DNA of 64,000 bases, from assembly GCA_030744625.1 (NCBI GenBank), contig JASLQF010000057.1, positions 1 to 64,000 on the forward strand. The letters are read 5' to 3'. Numbering within the stretch: the first letter of the stretch is position 1; every line of letters starts with the position of its first letter. The notes beneath the pieces were generated by a model. The model was not told where the DNA came from, did no database searches, and saw only the letters and a list, made by a program, of their open reading frames with translations. This DNA is from Rhodospirillales bacterium (lineage in GTDB: Bacteria > Pseudomonadota > Alphaproteobacteria > Rhodospirillales > JASLQF01). The translations under genes and the position numbers were made by a program. Positions 62,015-64,000 of this stretch are shown here, piece after piece.

Positions 62015-63934
62015 CTACGTGGTCCGGACATGGTGGCGGTAGCGCACCCGCCGCCACAACGCCATGACGAGGACGAGGACGCTGAGGATGGCCGGGACCG
62101 CCCAGATGTTCAAGACCTTGAATGCCGTGTCGAGGGCTTCGATGTCCTTGTTCAGGGCATGCTGCACCTCCCGCAATTGTTGCCGCGTGGTGAGCAGTTC
62201 CCGCCGGAAGCTCGCCATGGTGGCCTTTTGCTCTTCGGTCAGGATCACCTTGCCCTCGGCGTCGTCCTCCAAATCGAGCTGCCCGAGCTTCTTTTCGGTA
62301 TCGGCCATCCGTCGGAGCAGGTCGCGCTCCTTCTTTCGATAGCGCAACTCGGCGTCCTGCTTGATCTCCTTGACGAGGGTGAACGGACGCACCGAAAGGC
62401 CGCGGCTGCGCAGGTCGATCAGTGCGTCGCTGCCGGTCAGATTGTCGAGCACGTTGATGACGAAATCCGCGTTGTTGGCGATCGGGTATCCGACTCGCTG
62501 TCCAAAAAAGTCCTGGGCCCGGTACCAGAAGCGATCGGAAAGTATATCGGAATCGGCAACGACGACGACGTTAACGGGCCGCGCCGATTGGGACAGGTGG
62601 GGGCGCGGCTGCTTCTCCTCGCCGGCCGTGTTGCCGCCCGCCGCCGCCTCCTTCACCTTCTTATCCGCCGGCGGGCCGTCGGGAAACGCGGACTTGGCGT
62701 CGCCACGAATGCGCGCCGCTACGACAAAAGGTTTTCCGCCGGGCTTGAACTCCTGCAACAGTTTGAGAGGATCGGGCCTGATCTGGATCTTCTTGATGTC
62801 CATGAGCATCGAGCGCGGGCTGGTGGAGATCAGGGGAATGAACTGGATGCTGGCGCCTTCCTTGGGGGCCAGGGCGCCGACGCTGCCCATGGTAATGCGC
62901 TTAATTTGGCTCGTCACCACGTCCTCGGCATTGAGACGATCGGGGCCGAGTTGCAGCCACACGACGTAGTCGACGATCGACGCGCGGCCGCCGGACGGCA
63001 GGCTGACCTTGGCCGCCGAAGCGATGTCGCCGACGAACCGATCGGGAGAATAGGTGACGCCCCACGCGTCAAACAGCTCCTCCAGGGAGGACCCGCCGAG
63101 CATCCTTCGCGCTCCCCTCGACCCGGACGCGATCTCCGAGAGCGGGTCGACGAATATCATCGCCCGCCCCCCTCTCAGAACGAACTGGTCGATGGCGTAG
63201 CGGGCCTTTTCATTCAAGGCCGCCGGATGGACGACCATGACCACGTCGACGTCATCTTCGATGTCGGTGATCCTCGGGCTCAGCCGGCGCACCTCGAAGA
63301 ACTGCCGCATCTGGGTAATCAAGGCCCATGGCTGGTTGTTCATCGCCGGATCGAATTCCATGTTCAGGGAATTCATCAGCGCGACCACTTTTTTCTTCGG
63401 GTTAGCCAGGTTGAAAATGAGGCGGGTCAGGTCGTACTCGAGAAACGGCTCGCGTTCCGGGTCGAAAAACGGGATGACTTCCTGGTCGTCGGTGCTGTTG
63501 ACCGCCGACAGGCCGAAGTAAACCACGTTTCCCTTGCGGTCCAGGGGGATGCTTTGCAGGCCCTGGGTAACGGCGGCGTCCTCCTTGACGGAATACGGTT
63601 CGGGATCGTAAACCTCGAGCCGCAGCTTGCCGGCGGCCAGATCGACGTAGTGTTCCAGCAGCTCGCGCACCCTGACGGCGTAATTCGCGTGAACCGGGCT
63701 TTGTCCGGCCAGGGCGCGCGAGAAAAAGAATTTGACCGTTACCGGCTCATCGATGTCGCGCAGCACCCGGTAGGTGCTTTCCGACAACGTGAACAGCCTG
63801 TCCTGCGTAAGATCGAGCCGCACACCCCTGAACGCGGTCGAAGAAAAAACGTTTATCGATACCAGGAGGATGGAGGCGAGGACGACGCCGACCACCGCGA
63901 GCCTGCTCGTCTCCATGGATTTCAGGCGCTCCAT
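62015..63934 (-). CDS. GldG-family ABC-associated membrane protein
   Basis: 639 residues. N-terminal membrane helix (LAVVGVVLASILLVSINVF), a large GldG/ABC-type extracytoplasmic domain (RLDLTQDRLFTLSESTYRVL, VVMVVHPAALNEKARYAIDQ, RGGRAMIFVDPLSE), a coiled coil at about 545-605 and a C-terminal membrane helix. GldG works with GldA/GldF in gliding bacteria; alphaproteobacterial homologues have no known gliding role. Its start is adjacent to the permease stop. Confidence 0.9.
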   Translation of the reverse strand: MERLKSMETSRLAVVGVVLASILLVSINVFSSTAFRGVRLDLTQDRLFTLSESTYRVLRDIDEPVTVKFFFSRALAGQSPVHANYAVRVRELLEHYVDLAAGKLRLEVYDPEPYSVKEDAAVTQGLQSIPLDRKGNVVYFGLSAVNSTDDQEVIPFFDPEREPFLEYDLTRLIFNLANPKKKVVALMNSLNMEFDPAMNNQPWALITQMRQFFEVRRLSPRITDIEDDVDVVMVVHPAALNEKARYAIDQFVLRGGRAMIFVDPLSEIASGSRGARRMLGGSSLEELFDAWGVTYSPDRFVGDIASAAKVSLPSGGRASIVDYVVWLQLGPDRLNAEDVVTSQIKRITMGSVGALAPKEGASIQFIPLISTSPRSMLMDIKKIQIRPDPLKLLQEFKPGGKPFVVAARIRGDAKSAFPDGPPADKKVKEAAAGGNTAGEEKQPRPHLSQSARPVNVVVVADSDILSDRFWYRAQDFFGQRVGYPIANNADFVINVLDNLTGSDALIDLRSRGLSVRPFTLVKEIKQDAELRYRKKERDLLRRMADTEKKLGQLDLEDDAEGKVILTEEQKATMASFRRELLTTRQQLREVQHALNKDIEALDTAFKVLNIWAVPAILSVLVLVMALWRRVRYRHHVRTT

Positions 63935-64000
63935 TCAAGCCCCCTTCTTGATCTCGATGAAGGCGACGTTGATATAGAGGGCGACGCCGATTACCGAGCC
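63935..64000 (-). CDS. ABC permease, C-terminal 21 residues (partial)
   Basis: Only the end is in the window: a membrane helix (SVIGVALYINVAFIEIKKGA) and stop TGA at 63935-63937. The stop abuts the GldG-like gene start, and the ending matches the GldF-type ABC-2 permeases that precede GldG. Confidence 0.7.
   Translation of the reverse strand, partial: GSVIGVALYINVAFIEIKKGA

Overview
The window is 64 kb of GC-rich chromosomal DNA from an alphaproteobacterium, most likely a Rhodospirillales-type organism. This rests on gene order and family content, not on a marker gene: scpAB-tatABC-serS-surE-pcm in one strand-linked block, nagZ and argS with dgt facing erpA, and pcm-rhodanese-tolC-popZ-valS. 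No rRNA gene, integrase or intact insertion sequence is visible. Two tRNA genes (Cys, Asn) lie at 37.9-38.0 kb.

0-14.5 kb is a housekeeping block. On the minus strand, reading right to left, dgt, argS, a SPOR-domain protein, nagZ, a site-2 protease, scpA, scpB, an AhpD-like protein, tatA, tatB, tatC, serS, surE, pcm and an NlpD-like lipoprotein follow with short gaps or overlaps. erpA, xthA and a GFA-family gene run the other way. 14.5-31.4 kb is accessory metabolism: a flavin oxidoreductase / VOC protein / acyl-CoA ligase group sharing palindrome-bearing control DNA, a Sel1-repeat protein, a cysteine hydrolase, ilvD, a cysteine-desulfurase-like enzyme, an SLC13 permease, a CmcJ-type oxidoreductase, an M23-like protein and a DUF5939 nucleotide cyclase. 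31.5-37.7 kb carries valS, popZ, tolC, a rhodanese and a second pcm homologue. 38-42.2 kb holds pncA, a CBS protein, an LLM flavin enzyme, an SRAP protein and an EamA transporter.

42.2-43.4 kb has no convincing gene but is dense in structure: three DnaA-box-like sites, ten tandem 32/33-bp repeats, a UUCG hairpin, a palindromic element whose shortened copy lies 18 kb away, a 56-nt two-part stem and a further inverted repeat.

43.4-60.1 kb is a signalling and envelope region: TerB, a secreted unknown, an anchored subtilase, RarD, a 36-residue-repeat coiled-coil protein, a GAF-GAF-PAS cyclase, a CHASE2 cyclase, a type I secretion ABC/HlyD pair, a MotA/MotB pair and two tandem metallo-beta-lactamase-fold hydrolases behind a CRP-like palindrome. 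I infer a cyclic-nucleotide circuit governing secretion and motility. The ABC gene appears to need a -1 frameshift at an A6 run to end naturally at the HlyD start. 60.1-64 kb holds a SAM hydrolase, a DUF4340 protein, a GldG-family protein and the tail of its ABC permease.
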